DNA from: Chloroflexota bacterium
GTDB taxonomy: Bacteria > Chloroflexota > Anaerolineae > J102
DNA length: 6,840 bases
Direction: 5' to 3'
Assembly (NCBI GenBank): GCA_013152695.1
Contig: JAADFV010000120.1
Coordinates: 1 to 6,840 of the forward strand
Shown: positions 1 to 6,297 of the stretch, piece by piece
Numbering within the stretch: position 1 is the first letter of the stretch
Layout of the letters: every line of letters begins with the position of its first letter
The notes under the pieces: generated by a model
What the model was told of the DNA's origin: nothing
Seen by the model: only the letters and a program-made list of their open reading frames with translations
Databases searched by the model: none
Made by a program: the position numbers and the translations under genes

Positions 1-2
1 TT

Positions 3-122
3 CCTCTGACAGCTTTACCCTACCTGAAGGACAAACTCCCGAGCGTCTATGCTAAGCTAAAAAATGGTCGAGAGTGGTGCAAGGAAGCAGAGGAAGAGTT
101 TTTGCGCTTACTGCTGCCATAG
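3..122 (+). CDS. C-terminal tail of an unidentified upstream protein (partial)
   Basis: Frame 3 is open from the window edge to a TAG stop at 120-122 and gives 39 residues ending in KEAEEEFLRLLLP. The charged, helix-like composition, the absence of stops, and the same strand and 50-base gap to the next gene suggest the 3' end of a preceding gene in the same operon. No start codon lies inside the window. I do not recognise the family from this tail. By position it could be another catabolic enzyme of the cluster, such as a kinase, an aldolase or a second dehydrogenase, but that is only inference. Chance openness of a 40-codon frame cannot be excluded. Confidence 0.5.
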   Translation, partial: PLTALPYLKDKLPSVYAKLKNGREWCKEAEEEFLRLLLP

Positions 123-159
123 CATCCCGCAGCAGCGACAAGAGTAACACACAAAATCT

Positions 160-165
160 GGGAGG
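160..165 (+). promoter_or_regulatory. Shine-Dalgarno site deciding the start of the dehydrogenase
   Basis: GGGAGG lies 7 bases before the ATG at 173. It supports that start over the in-frame ATG at 74, which would overlap the upstream reading frame and add 33 residues ahead of the Rossmann fold. Confidence 0.8.
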
Positions 166-172
166 TTTCCCT

Positions 173-964
173 ATGACAAAAACACTAGAAGGTAAAATAG
201 CGCTCGTTACAGGCGGGGCGCAGGGCCTGGGTCGGGCGATTTGTGAGCGCCTGGCCCGAGAAGGCTGCCATGTCGTCGTTGCCGACCTGAACTTCGTCGG
301 CGCCGAAGAAACAGCGGCAGATATCGCTGCCACGACCGGACAGGAAGTCATTGCCGTCAAGGTCGATGTGACCAACGAAAGCGAAGTTGAAGCCCTGATG
401 CAGGAAGCGATCGATGCCTTTGGTCGTCTCGACATCGTAGTCTCCAATGCCGGTGTCCTCGTTGCCGAGGCTATCTGGGATTTTCCTGCCGACAAGTGGC
501 GGTTTGTGATCGACGTCAATCTGTACGGCTATTTCCTCGTCGCCAAACATGCGGCGCGCGTGATGTTGCCGCACAAGAGCGGCGTGATCATTCAGATCAA
601 TTCCAAGTCAGGCAAGAAAGGAAGCTACAAGAACTCGGCTTATGCGGCCAGTAAGTTTGGCGGCATCGGTCTTACCCAGAGTATTGCCCTCGATTTAGCA
701 GAGCATGGCATCCGTGTCAATGCCATCTGCCCCGGCAATTTACTCGACTCTCCCTTGTGGGTCAATTCACTGTACAAACAATATGCGAAGAAGTGGGGCA
801 TCAGTGAGGAAGAAGTGCGGCAAAAGTATATCAATCAAGTGCCGATGAAGCGCGGCTGTACTTATGAGGATGTCACCAACGTCCTTGTTTTCCTGGCCTC
901 AGACCAGGCCAGTTATATGACTGGACAGGCTATCAATGTCACCGGAGGACAAGAAATGCGCTAA
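173..964 (+). CDS. Short-chain dehydrogenase, sorbitol-6-phosphate 2-dehydrogenase-like (SrlD family)
   Basis: A 263-residue classical SDR, predicted cytoplasmic and NAD(P)-dependent. The cofactor motif TGGAQGLG is at residues 13-20. An Asp at 38, after the second strand, favours NAD. SNAG is at 91-94. The catalytic set is Asn116, Ser144, Tyr157 and Lys161 (YAASK). Beyond generic SDR motifs, it shares with E. coli SrlD, as I remember that protein, the INSKSGK stretch (142-148), KFGG.GLTQS, GNLL.SP, the KRGC.Y.DV.N block (227-236) and the TGQ.INVTGGQ.M C-terminus. In that family the reaction is D-sorbitol 6-phosphate to D-fructose 6-phosphate. Here the neighbours are an isomerase, an ABC importer and a kinase rather than a PTS, so the true substrate may be a different polyol, polyol phosphate or ketose. 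Family assignment is strong; substrate is open. Confidence 0.9.
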   Translation: MTKTLEGKIALVTGGAQGLGRAICERLAREGCHVVVADLNFVGAEETAADIAATTGQEVIAVKVDVTNESEVEALMQEAIDAFGRLDIVVSNAGVLVAEAIWDFPADKWRFVIDVNLYGYFLVAKHAARVMLPHKSGVIIQINSKSGKKGSYKNSAYAASKFGGIGLTQSIALDLAEHGIRVNAICPGNLLDSPLWVNSLYKQYAKKWGISEEEVRQKYINQVPMKRGCTYEDVTNVLVFLASDQASYMTGQAINVTGGQEMR

Positions 965-995
965 TCCCTGCCCCCGAAAGTCAGATATATTACCA

Positions 996-1022
996 TTGAC
1001 ACCTCAGGAGAAATGTGATAGT
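996..1022 (+). promoter_or_regulatory. Weak candidate promoter before the isomerase gene
   Basis: A perfect TTGACA at 996-1001 lies in the 141-base spacer between the dehydrogenase and the isomerase. The best -10 matches are poor: GATAGT at 1017-1022 with a 15-base spacer, or TAGTGT at 1019-1024 with a 17-base spacer. The length of the spacer makes an internal promoter plausible, but the -10 is not convincing. No clear palindromic operator is visible. Confidence 0.2.
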
Positions 1023-1090
1023 GTGGCAATGTAATTCACGCTCCTGCTGCGTCGTCGTTACCATTCTTTTCATGTTCGACTTGCAATGAA

Positions 1091-1097
1091 AAAGGAG
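1091..1097 (+). promoter_or_regulatory. Shine-Dalgarno site deciding the start of the isomerase
   Basis: AAAGGAG ends 8 bases before the ATG at 1106. The in-frame TTG at 1100 is only 2 bases downstream of the site and is therefore an unlikely start. Confidence 0.8.
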
Positions 1098-1105
1098 TAT
1101 TGATC

Positions 1106-2350
1106 ATGCTCAACCAGCCCGCAGCTTATAAAATTTTAGTCGAGGAGCTTGAGTCCCGGGGTATCGATGTACCTTCAGTCATCGAGATGTTGAAAAAGCA
1201 ACATATAGAAACACCAAGTTGGGGATATGCTAACAGCGGCACCCGTTTCAAGGCTTTTGCCTGGCCCGGAGCTGCCACTACCACCCGGCAGAAGTTAGAC
1301 GATGCTGCTATCGTTCACAAGATGACCGGCATCGCTCCCACCGTGGCCATTCACATTCCCTGGGATAAACCCGAGGATGGTGATTACGAGGGGATGTGCC
1401 AGTATGCCGAAGCACAGGGAGTTCGCATCGGTGCCGTTAATCCCAATGTCTTTCAGGACGACGAGTACCGCTTGGGTTCATTTGGAAACCCTGATCCGGC
1501 CATTCAGCAGCGCGCCTTGGATCATGTGTTGGAATGTTGTGAGATCATGCCCAAGGTCAAAAGTGATGTGCTCAGCCTTTGGTTTGCGGATGGCACCAAT
1601 TATGCGGGGCAAGACAGTCTCAGTGGCCGCAAGCATCGCTTCGAAGAGAATCTGAAACAGGTTTACGCACACATTCCTAGCGGTACGCGTATGCTGATCG
1701 AGTACAAATTCTTCGAGCCTGCCTTCTACAGCACTGATATCCCCGATTGGGGTACGGCTTATGCCTGGTCGCTGAAATTAGGCCCGCAGGCGCAGGTGTT
1801 GGTGGATCTGGGACATCATGCCCAGGGCGTCAATATCGAACAGATCGTCGCTTTTCTCCTGGACGAAGGCAAGCTGGGTGGTTTTCACTTCAACAATCGC
1901 AAGTATGCTGATGACGATCTCATTGTCGGCAGTGTCAACCCCTACGAACTTTTCCTCATTTACAATGAATTAACGGGAGCAGCACTCGGCAGTGCTGAAC
2001 CGGCCCGTTCTGCAGCACAAAATATCGCTTATATGATCGACCAATGTCACAACATCGAGGGTAAAATCGCACCTATGATTTACTCGGTGCTCAACTGCCA
2101 GGAGGCCTACGCCAAGTCGCTGATAGTGCCGCGTCAGCAATTGGCCGAAGCCCAGGCAGAAGGCAATATACTGGAGGCCCATCGTTTGTTGACACAAGCT
2201 TATCGCACGGATGTCGAACCTTTGCTCCAACAAGTACGGCAGGAGATGGGAGTCCCGCTCGATCCCATCGCGGCCTATTGGGCCAGTGGCTACGAGGAGA
2301 AGATTCGCGCCGAGCGTGGTCTTGCTGCCACCAGCGGGGGATTTCAGTAA
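1106..2350 (+). CDS. rhaI: L-rhamnose isomerase, RhaI (Pseudomonas stutzeri) type
   Basis: A 414-residue TIM-barrel metal-dependent aldose-ketose isomerase, predicted cytoplasmic. The family signature [12 protein letters not shown] is at residues 38-49, followed by IHIPWD at 82-87. The metal-binding set is visible: Glu199, Asp234, His237, His261, Asp269 and Asp271. These match P. stutzeri Glu219, Asp254, His257, His281, Asp289 and Asp291 with a constant offset of 20. The last ligand (Asp327 there) is most likely Asp312 in MIDQCHN. In this family the main reaction is L-rhamnose to L-rhamnulose, but the P. stutzeri enzyme also accepts D-allose, L-lyxose and L-mannose, so the physiological sugar is not certain. 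It differs from the E. coli RhaA subgroup. The gene is followed after 46 bases by the transporter genes, which suggests the imported sugar, or a product of it, is its substrate. Start chosen at ATG 1106 from Shine-Dalgarno spacing. Confidence 0.9.
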   Translation: MLNQPAAYKILVEELESRGIDVPSVIEMLKKQHIETPSWGYANSGTRFKAFAWPGAATTTRQKLDDAAIVHKMTGIAPTVAIHIPWDKPEDGDYEGMCQYAEAQGVRIGAVNPNVFQDDEYRLGSFGNPDPAIQQRALDHVLECCEIMPKVKSDVLSLWFADGTNYAGQDSLSGRKHRFEENLKQVYAHIPSGTRMLIEYKFFEPAFYSTDIPDWGTAYAWSLKLGPQAQVLVDLGHHAQGVNIEQIVAFLLDEGKLGGFHFNNRKYADDDLIVGSVNPYELFLIYNELTGAALGSAEPARSAAQNIAYMIDQCHNIEGKIAPMIYSVLNCQEAYAKSLIVPRQQLAEAQAEGNILEAHRLLTQAYRTDVEPLLQQVRQEMGVPLDPIAAYWASGYEEKIRAERGLAATSGGFQ

Positions 2351-2386
2351 ACAACTTCCATCCCTTCTTTCTATTCATCTTGATGT

Positions 2387-2391
2387 GGAGG
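2387..2391 (+). promoter_or_regulatory. Shine-Dalgarno site deciding the start of the binding protein
   Basis: GGAGG lies 5 bases before the ATG at 2397. That start places a signal peptide at the very N-terminus. The frame stays open upstream to 2211, but that extension would overlap the end of the isomerase gene and bury the signal peptide. Confidence 0.85.
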
Positions 2392-2396
2392 AACAC

Positions 2397-3968
2397 ATGA
2401 AACTCGCCCGTTATTTGTCTATCGTATTGCTTGTGCTGTTGGTTGCGGCTGTCGCGGCATGTGCAGCACCTGCGGCACCTGCGCCGGCCGAACAGCCTCC
2501 TGCAGCAGAGGAAGCGACAGTTGCACCCGCAGAACAACCTGCGGCTGCACCCGAAACTGAAGCTCCTCCTCCCCTCGATGTTGTCAAATGGGATTATCCC
2601 CCTAAATTTGATAACGTCACCATCAACCTTGTTGGCGATGCTGGCCACAACCTTCGCCCTTACGAATTCTGGAAGGATGAATTCGAAAAGGCCGGAATCA
2701 CCATCAATATCATCGAAGTCCCATTCTCTGGCGTCTACGAAAAGGAAAAAACCGAATTCGTTGCTGGCACAGGCGCATTTGATGTCGTCACCTTTTATCC
2801 TGCTTACATCGGTGACTTTGCAGGGAATGGATACCTGGAACCCCTCGACGAGTACATGGCCAAGAGTCCGGCCTCGGTCTGGGATCCCAACCCGGATGAT
2901 GTTCTCAAGCCCTTCTGGGAATTGTACTCTAAGTTTGGCGGCAAGGTCTATGCCCTACCTGTCGATGGCGATGTCCACATGCTGATGTACCGCAAAGACC
3001 TCTTCGAAAATCCCGAAGAAAAGGCTGCCTTCAAAGAAAAATATGGTAAAGAACTGGCTCCTCCCGAGACCTGGGAAGACTGGCTTCAGATCGGTGAGTT
3101 CTTCACCCGAGATGCCGGCGAGACCCTGGCCGGCGAGACGCTGGAGCGACCTTTCTACGGTTCGGCCGACTTCGCACAGCGTGGTTTCAGCTTCGCCTGG
3201 TTTGTCGATCGTTGGGCGGCCTTTGGCGAACCCTACTTTGATGAAAACATGGTGCCTCAGGTCAACTCACCCAATGCCGTCAAGGCCTTGCAGAACTTCG
3301 TAGACGGCCTGAAGAACGCCCCACCCGACATGCTGGGCTACGGCTACGACGAGTTGCGTGACGCCTTCCTCAAGGGCAATGTCGCCATGGTCGTCCAGTG
3401 GACGGATGTGCCCAAAAAGGGTGCTGATCCCAACCAATCGGCTATTGCCGGTAAAATCGGTGTGGGCCGCGTACCGGGCTGGAACATCAACGGGACGGTC
3501 GTGCATCGCGCTATGATGCCAGTAGGACGCGTGGTGGCAGTAGCTGCCGATTCCAAGAATAAAGAGGCGGCCTACTGGGTAGCCAAGCACGTAAGCTATG
3601 ATCGCAGTCTCGAGGATGTTTCCACCTCACTGACGGGTCTGGATCCCTACCGCCATCTGCACTTCAACCATCCCGAAGCCTACACCATGTTCCCCACCAT
3701 CGAAGAAGCCCAGGCGTACTTGGATGGTGTTTCTGCCGCCATGGCCGATGGTTATCCCGAGATCTTCATTCCTGGCGCTGCTCAGTATGAAGACGCTCTG
3801 GACTTGCACGTGAACAAGGCTCTGGCCGGTCAGGAGACTCCTCAGGAAGCTCTGGATGCCACCGCCGCAGAGTGGGAAAAGATCACGGACAGACTCGGTC
3901 GCGACAAACAGATCGAACTCTGGGATAAAGCCCTTGCTGCCTACCGGTCGCTCGGACTTATCCAATAA
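2397..3968 (+). CDS. ABC sugar transporter substrate-binding lipoprotein (CUT1 type, family 1)
   Basis: A 523-residue extracytoplasmic lipoprotein that captures the sugar for the two permeases downstream. The N-terminus has two positive charges, a hydrophobic core at residues 7-20 and a lipobox V19-A20-A21-C22, so Cys22 is the predicted lipidated residue. Residues 23-60 are an Ala/Pro/Glu-rich tether containing two APAEQP repeats. The mature domain shows family-1 binding-protein features: FDVVTFYPA near 128-136, GYLEPLDEYM near 145-154, then further on GKVYALPVDGD, LMYRKDLFE and a PPETWEDW block. It is longer than the usual 400-450 residues of this family, partly because of the linker. CUT1 systems usually take up oligosaccharides, glycosides or polyols; the ligand cannot be read from sequence. 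The long linker resembles Chloroflexota lipoproteins, which is an inference about the host. Confidence 0.92.
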   Translation: MKLARYLSIVLLVLLVAAVAACAAPAAPAPAEQPPAAEEATVAPAEQPAAAPETEAPPPLDVVKWDYPPKFDNVTINLVGDAGHNLRPYEFWKDEFEKAGITINIIEVPFSGVYEKEKTEFVAGTGAFDVVTFYPAYIGDFAGNGYLEPLDEYMAKSPASVWDPNPDDVLKPFWELYSKFGGKVYALPVDGDVHMLMYRKDLFENPEEKAAFKEKYGKELAPPETWEDWLQIGEFFTRDAGETLAGETLERPFYGSADFAQRGFSFAWFVDRWAAFGEPYFDENMVPQVNSPNAVKALQNFVDGLKNAPPDMLGYGYDELRDAFLKGNVAMVVQWTDVPKKGADPNQSAIAGKIGVGRVPGWNINGTVVHRAMMPVGRVVAVAADSKNKEAAYWVAKHVSYDRSLEDVSTSLTGLDPYRHLHFNHPEAYTMFPTIEEAQAYLDGVSAAMADGYPEIFIPGAAQYEDALDLHVNKALAGQETPQEALDATAAEWEKITDRLGRDKQIELWDKALAAYRSLGLIQ

Positions 3969-3985
3969 TACTCAGTAAAAACCAT

Positions 3986-4011
3986 GGGGAGAAGGGGCAA
4001 CCTTTCTCCCC
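3986..4011 (+). terminator. Strong hairpin between binding protein and permease genes (possible attenuating terminator)
   Basis: The arms 3986-3996 and 4001-4011 form an 11-bp stem, GGGGAGAAGGG against CCTTTCTCCCC, with a single G-U wobble (3994/4003) and a GCAA (GNRA) tetraloop at 3997-4000. A short T run follows at 4017-4020 after CACTC. The stem starts 17 bases after the binding-protein stop codon. It may be a partial terminator, or a 3' stabiliser of the binding-protein transcript, as in other sugar ABC operons where binding protein is made in excess. The weak, displaced T tract argues against full termination. Confidence 0.6.
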
Positions 4012-4026
4012 CACTCTTTTGCGCTT

Positions 4027-4073
4027 CCTTTTTGCCGCGGTTGCCGAAGGCAAGAAAAAGGCGCTTTTTCCGC
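4027..4073 (+). other. Second structured region in the permease leader with competing folds
   Basis: Two adjacent hairpins, TTGCC/GGCAA (4041-4045 with 4049-4053, loop GAA) and GAAAAAG/CTTTTTC (4054-4060 with 4064-4070, loop GCG), are enclosed by GCG/CGC (4037-4039 with 4071-4073). Alternatively, CCTTTTT at 4027-4033 can pair with AAAAAGG at 4055-4061, which would break the second hairpin. No T tract follows. The pairing is seen directly; a regulatory role is inference. Confidence 0.35.
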
Positions 4074-4117
4074 TGTACTGATACAATCCCATCCAACTAC
4101 TCACCAACATTCATATC

Positions 4118-4121
4118 AGGA
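4118..4121 (+). promoter_or_regulatory. Weak ribosome binding site before the first permease
   Basis: AGGA lies 12 bases before the ATG at 4134, a poorer and more distant site than those of the other genes here. It still favours 4134 over the in-frame ATG at 3984, which sits at the base of the hairpin and would add about 50 residues unlike a permease N-terminus. Confidence 0.45.
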
Positions 4122-4133
4122 AACCGTGATCCT

Positions 4134-5072
4134 ATGAGCGGTGCAATGCTCGACGCCCCCAATCAGCCAAAGCGTCTCATCTCCGATAGATTGCGAAAGC
4201 GAGCTATCCCCATCCTGTTTGTATTGCCTGCCTTGATCCTGCTGTTAGCCATTACGATATTCCCTTTATTGTATGAGCTACGCCTTGCCTTTGTTTCATG
4301 GGAACTGACCGCCTCGACTGAAGTCACCTTTGTCGGTCTGCAGAATTTCAAGAACATTCTCTTCCACGATGCGCGCTTCTGGTCTTCACTTAAAGTAACC
4401 TTGATTTTGATGATCGGCGGCGTCTCCATCGAGCTCATCATCGGGACGGCCCTTGCCCTCTTACTCAACGGACTCAAGCGCTCGCGTACGTTGTTACTTT
4501 CGCTATTTTTGATTCCTGTTCTGATTGCTCCTGTTGTCGCAGGTTTCCAATTCCGAATGATCTACCACGATCAGTTCGGTCCTCTCAACTACATCATCGA
4601 GCTAATCACATTCGGGCATTGGCGGGGTTTTGCCTGGATTGCCGATCCAAAAGTAGCCTTATTTGCCATCATGATGACTGACGTCTGGCAGTGGACGCCG
4701 TTCTTGATGCTGATCATTTTGGCAGGGTTGCAGGCCATTCCCATCGAACTCTACGAAGCAGCTGAAGTCGATGGCGCCACCGACAACCAAATGTTCTGGC
4801 GCATCACCATTCCCATGGTCCTTCCTGTCGTCATCATTGGCATCCTCATCCGTGCCATGGATTCATTCAAGCTATTTGATATCATTTACTTACTCACAGG
4901 TGGGGGCCCGGGTGATACGACCGAGACGATTAGCTTTTACACTTACTTGCAGGGATTCAAATTCTTCAGTCTGGGTTACACGGCAGCGATGGCCTTCATT
5001 CAACTCGTTATCATCACTGTTATCGCCCAACTTTTCTTACGCGTCCAGCAACGACAGGGAGGGAGTGAATAA
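4134..5072 (+). CDS. ABC sugar transporter permease, MalF/UgpA-like (CUT1)
   Basis: A 312-residue inner-membrane protein of the binding-protein-dependent permease family. About six membrane segments are visible, near residues 24-46, 86-112, 118-139, 173-200, 225-252 and 282-303. The EAA loop that docks the ATPase is at 208-231 (EAAEVDGA, then I-P and LP). LTGGGPGDTTET at 254-265 is typical of MalF/UgpA-type subunits. It should pair with the next gene to form the channel. No ATP-binding subunit gene is seen between the permeases and the following genes, so a shared MsmX/UgpC-type ATPase encoded elsewhere is probable. Start chosen at 4134; an in-frame ATG at 4146 is a less likely alternative. 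The 165-base spacer upstream, with its hairpins, contrasts with the 2-base spacer downstream. Confidence 0.92.
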   Translation: MSGAMLDAPNQPKRLISDRLRKRAIPILFVLPALILLLAITIFPLLYELRLAFVSWELTASTEVTFVGLQNFKNILFHDARFWSSLKVTLILMIGGVSIELIIGTALALLLNGLKRSRTLLLSLFLIPVLIAPVVAGFQFRMIYHDQFGPLNYIIELITFGHWRGFAWIADPKVALFAIMMTDVWQWTPFLMLIILAGLQAIPIELYEAAEVDGATDNQMFWRITIPMVLPVVIIGILIRAMDSFKLFDIIYLLTGGGPGDTTETISFYTYLQGFKFFSLGYTAAMAFIQLVIITVIAQLFLRVQQRQGGSE

Positions 5073-5074
5073 TT

Positions 5075-5914
5075 ATGAAGCACGAATCGAACTGGAAGAG
5101 ATCTCTTCGCATCATTATCCTCTTCTTTGCTCTCATTTTCTTTCTCTTTCCCGTCGTATGGATGTTTCTCACCTCATTCAAGACAGAAGCCGAGTATTTT
5201 TCTTATCCTCCCGTCTTCATTCCTCATCACTTTGGCATTGAAAACTACCTCAATGCTATGAGGATGCCCCCTGATGGTCGCGGAGGGCTGCAAGGCCTGC
5301 GTGATAGTGTGATCATTGCCACGGCCAGCACCCTTGTATCGGTCCTGACCGGCTCACTAGCCGCCTATAGCATTGCGCGCTACAAAGTAGGCGGTGATAA
5401 CTTCTCATTCTGGATTTTATCCACACGTATGTTTCCGCCCGTGGCCGCGGCCTTACCCCTCTTTTTGATCTTCAAGACCGTAAGATTACTCGACACACAC
5501 ATGGCCTTGATTATTGCCAACACCATCTTTGCTTTGCCCTTTGTCATCTGGCTTCTCAAGGGGTTCTTTGAGGAATTACCGGCCGAGTTGGAGGAGGCGG
5601 CCTTGATTGATGGCTGCACGCCTCTGGGTGCCTTTACGCGTGTCGCCTTGCCCCTTGTGACGCCAGGTTTGGTGGCGACGGCTCTCTTTGCCTTCGTGTT
5701 TACCTGGAATGAGTTCATGTTCGCCCTGCTCTTTACGAGACGTAACGTGCGCACCCTAACCATCATTGTTCCCAGCCTGGTCGGAGGTCATGAAATATTG
5801 TGGGGTGAGATCGCCGCGATTGGCACCATTGCCGTTATTCCGGGCATCCTTCTTGCCCTGCTGTTACAACGTTACCTCATTCGAGGCCTCACTATGGGCG
5901 CAGTCAAAGGCTAG
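5075..5914 (+). CDS. ABC sugar transporter permease, MalG/UgpE-like (CUT1)
   Basis: A 279-residue inner-membrane subunit. An N-terminal membrane segment (residues 12-33) precedes a periplasmic stretch and further segments. Family signatures are AAYSIARYK (96-104), TRMFPP (117-122), the EAA loop at 174-193 (EAALIDG, then LP), TWNEF (210-214) and the classic C-terminus GLTMGAVKG (271-279). It begins 2 bases after the stop of the preceding permease, and its Shine-Dalgarno site (AGGGAGGGAG, 5056-5065) lies inside that gene, so the two are probably translationally coupled and made in equal amounts. With its partner it forms the heterodimeric channel for the sugar delivered by the lipoprotein. Substrate is not readable from the sequence. 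Confidence 0.94.
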   Translation: MKHESNWKRSLRIIILFFALIFFLFPVVWMFLTSFKTEAEYFSYPPVFIPHHFGIENYLNAMRMPPDGRGGLQGLRDSVIIATASTLVSVLTGSLAAYSIARYKVGGDNFSFWILSTRMFPPVAAALPLFLIFKTVRLLDTHMALIIANTIFALPFVIWLLKGFFEELPAELEEAALIDGCTPLGAFTRVALPLVTPGLVATALFAFVFTWNEFMFALLFTRRNVRTLTIIVPSLVGGHEILWGEIAAIGTIAVIPGILLALLLQRYLIRGLTMGAVKG

Positions 5915-5946
5915 CGCCCCACTTTGCCGAAAAAAGGAGAATCATC

Positions 5947-6276
5947 ATGTCACAGCCAGTCAAACTTATTGCCTTACTGAAAGCAAAGCCGGGCATGAGC
6001 CGGGCCGATTTCGAAAAACGTTGGGTCGAGGGTCACGCTCCCTTGACACTAAAATTCAAGAATCTCAAGGGCTATCGCATCAACGTCGCCATCGACGAAT
6101 ACCAGGAAATCGAAGGCGAGTTGCCCTATGACGGCACGGCCGAACTCTGGTGGGATTCGTTGGAAGAAATGCAAGAAGATTTTGCTTCACCGGAGGCCCA
6201 GGCGGCCGTTGCCGACGCAGACACCTTCACCGTTGTCCGCACCCACATCTATACGCGCGAACACATTCTCTTATAA
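5947..6276 (+). CDS. Small EthD-family (dimeric alpha-beta barrel) protein, possible sugar mutarotase analogue
   Basis: A 109-residue protein with AAGGAGA 6 bases before its ATG. The pattern KLIALLKAKPGMSRADFEKRW, then VEGHAP, GYRINV and a C-terminal DTFTVVRTH strand, fits the EthD family (dimeric alpha-beta barrel fold), which covers about the full length. His30 in the W.EGHAP motif is the characteristic conserved residue. EthD proteins have varied and often undefined functions. L-rhamnose mutarotases (RhaM/RhaU) are also about 105-residue dimeric alpha-beta barrel proteins with an active histidine early in the chain, and RhaU is encoded beside a transporter and kinase in rhizobia. A similar role here, equilibrating sugar anomers, is attractive but is inference. 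The gene lies 32 bases after the permease and 21 bases before the kinase, so it is clearly part of the operon. Confidence 0.8.
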   Translation: MSQPVKLIALLKAKPGMSRADFEKRWVEGHAPLTLKFKNLKGYRINVAIDEYQEIEGELPYDGTAELWWDSLEEMQEDFASPEAQAAVADADTFTVVRTHIYTREHILL

Positions 6277-6297
6277 CCCCATAGGAGCCAAAAAATC

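Noticed and set aside
74..172. Upstream in-frame extension of the dehydrogenase from ATG 74
   Set aside because: It has no good ribosome binding site, overlaps the upstream frame ending at 122, and adds a stretch unlike SDR N-termini. The ATG at 173 has GGGAGG at good spacing.
52..574. Two minus-strand open frames opposite the dehydrogenase
   Set aside because: Low-complexity shadow translations of a clearly recognised SDR gene.
1015..1039. GTGA...TCAC as a CRP-like or LacI-family operator
   Set aside because: Only 4-base arms separated by 17 bases, which does not fit the TGTGA-N6-TCACA spacing and is expected by chance.
2211..2396. N-terminal extension of the binding protein from 2211
   Set aside because: It overlaps the isomerase gene in another frame and would place 62 residues before an obvious lipoprotein signal peptide.
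2465..2483. Short direct repeat GCACCTGCG in the binding-protein linker
   Set aside because: It is explained by low-complexity Ala/Pro codons of the tether and is not a mobile or regulatory repeat.
2091..2648. 185-codon open frame on the minus strand
   Set aside because: Its Arg/Cys-rich protein is the antisense of the isomerase end and the Ala/Pro linker of the binding protein. It has no domain signature and opposes well-supported genes.
4082..4087. TACAAT as a -10 element of a promoter before the first permease
   Set aside because: No -35-like hexamer is found 15-19 bases upstream (the region is AAAAAGGCGCTTTTTC), so an independent promoter is not supported.
3984..4133. N-terminal extension of the first permease from ATG 3984
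   Set aside because: The residues are basic and Pro-rich, unlike MalF-type N-termini in this size class, and the codons coincide with the hairpin region.
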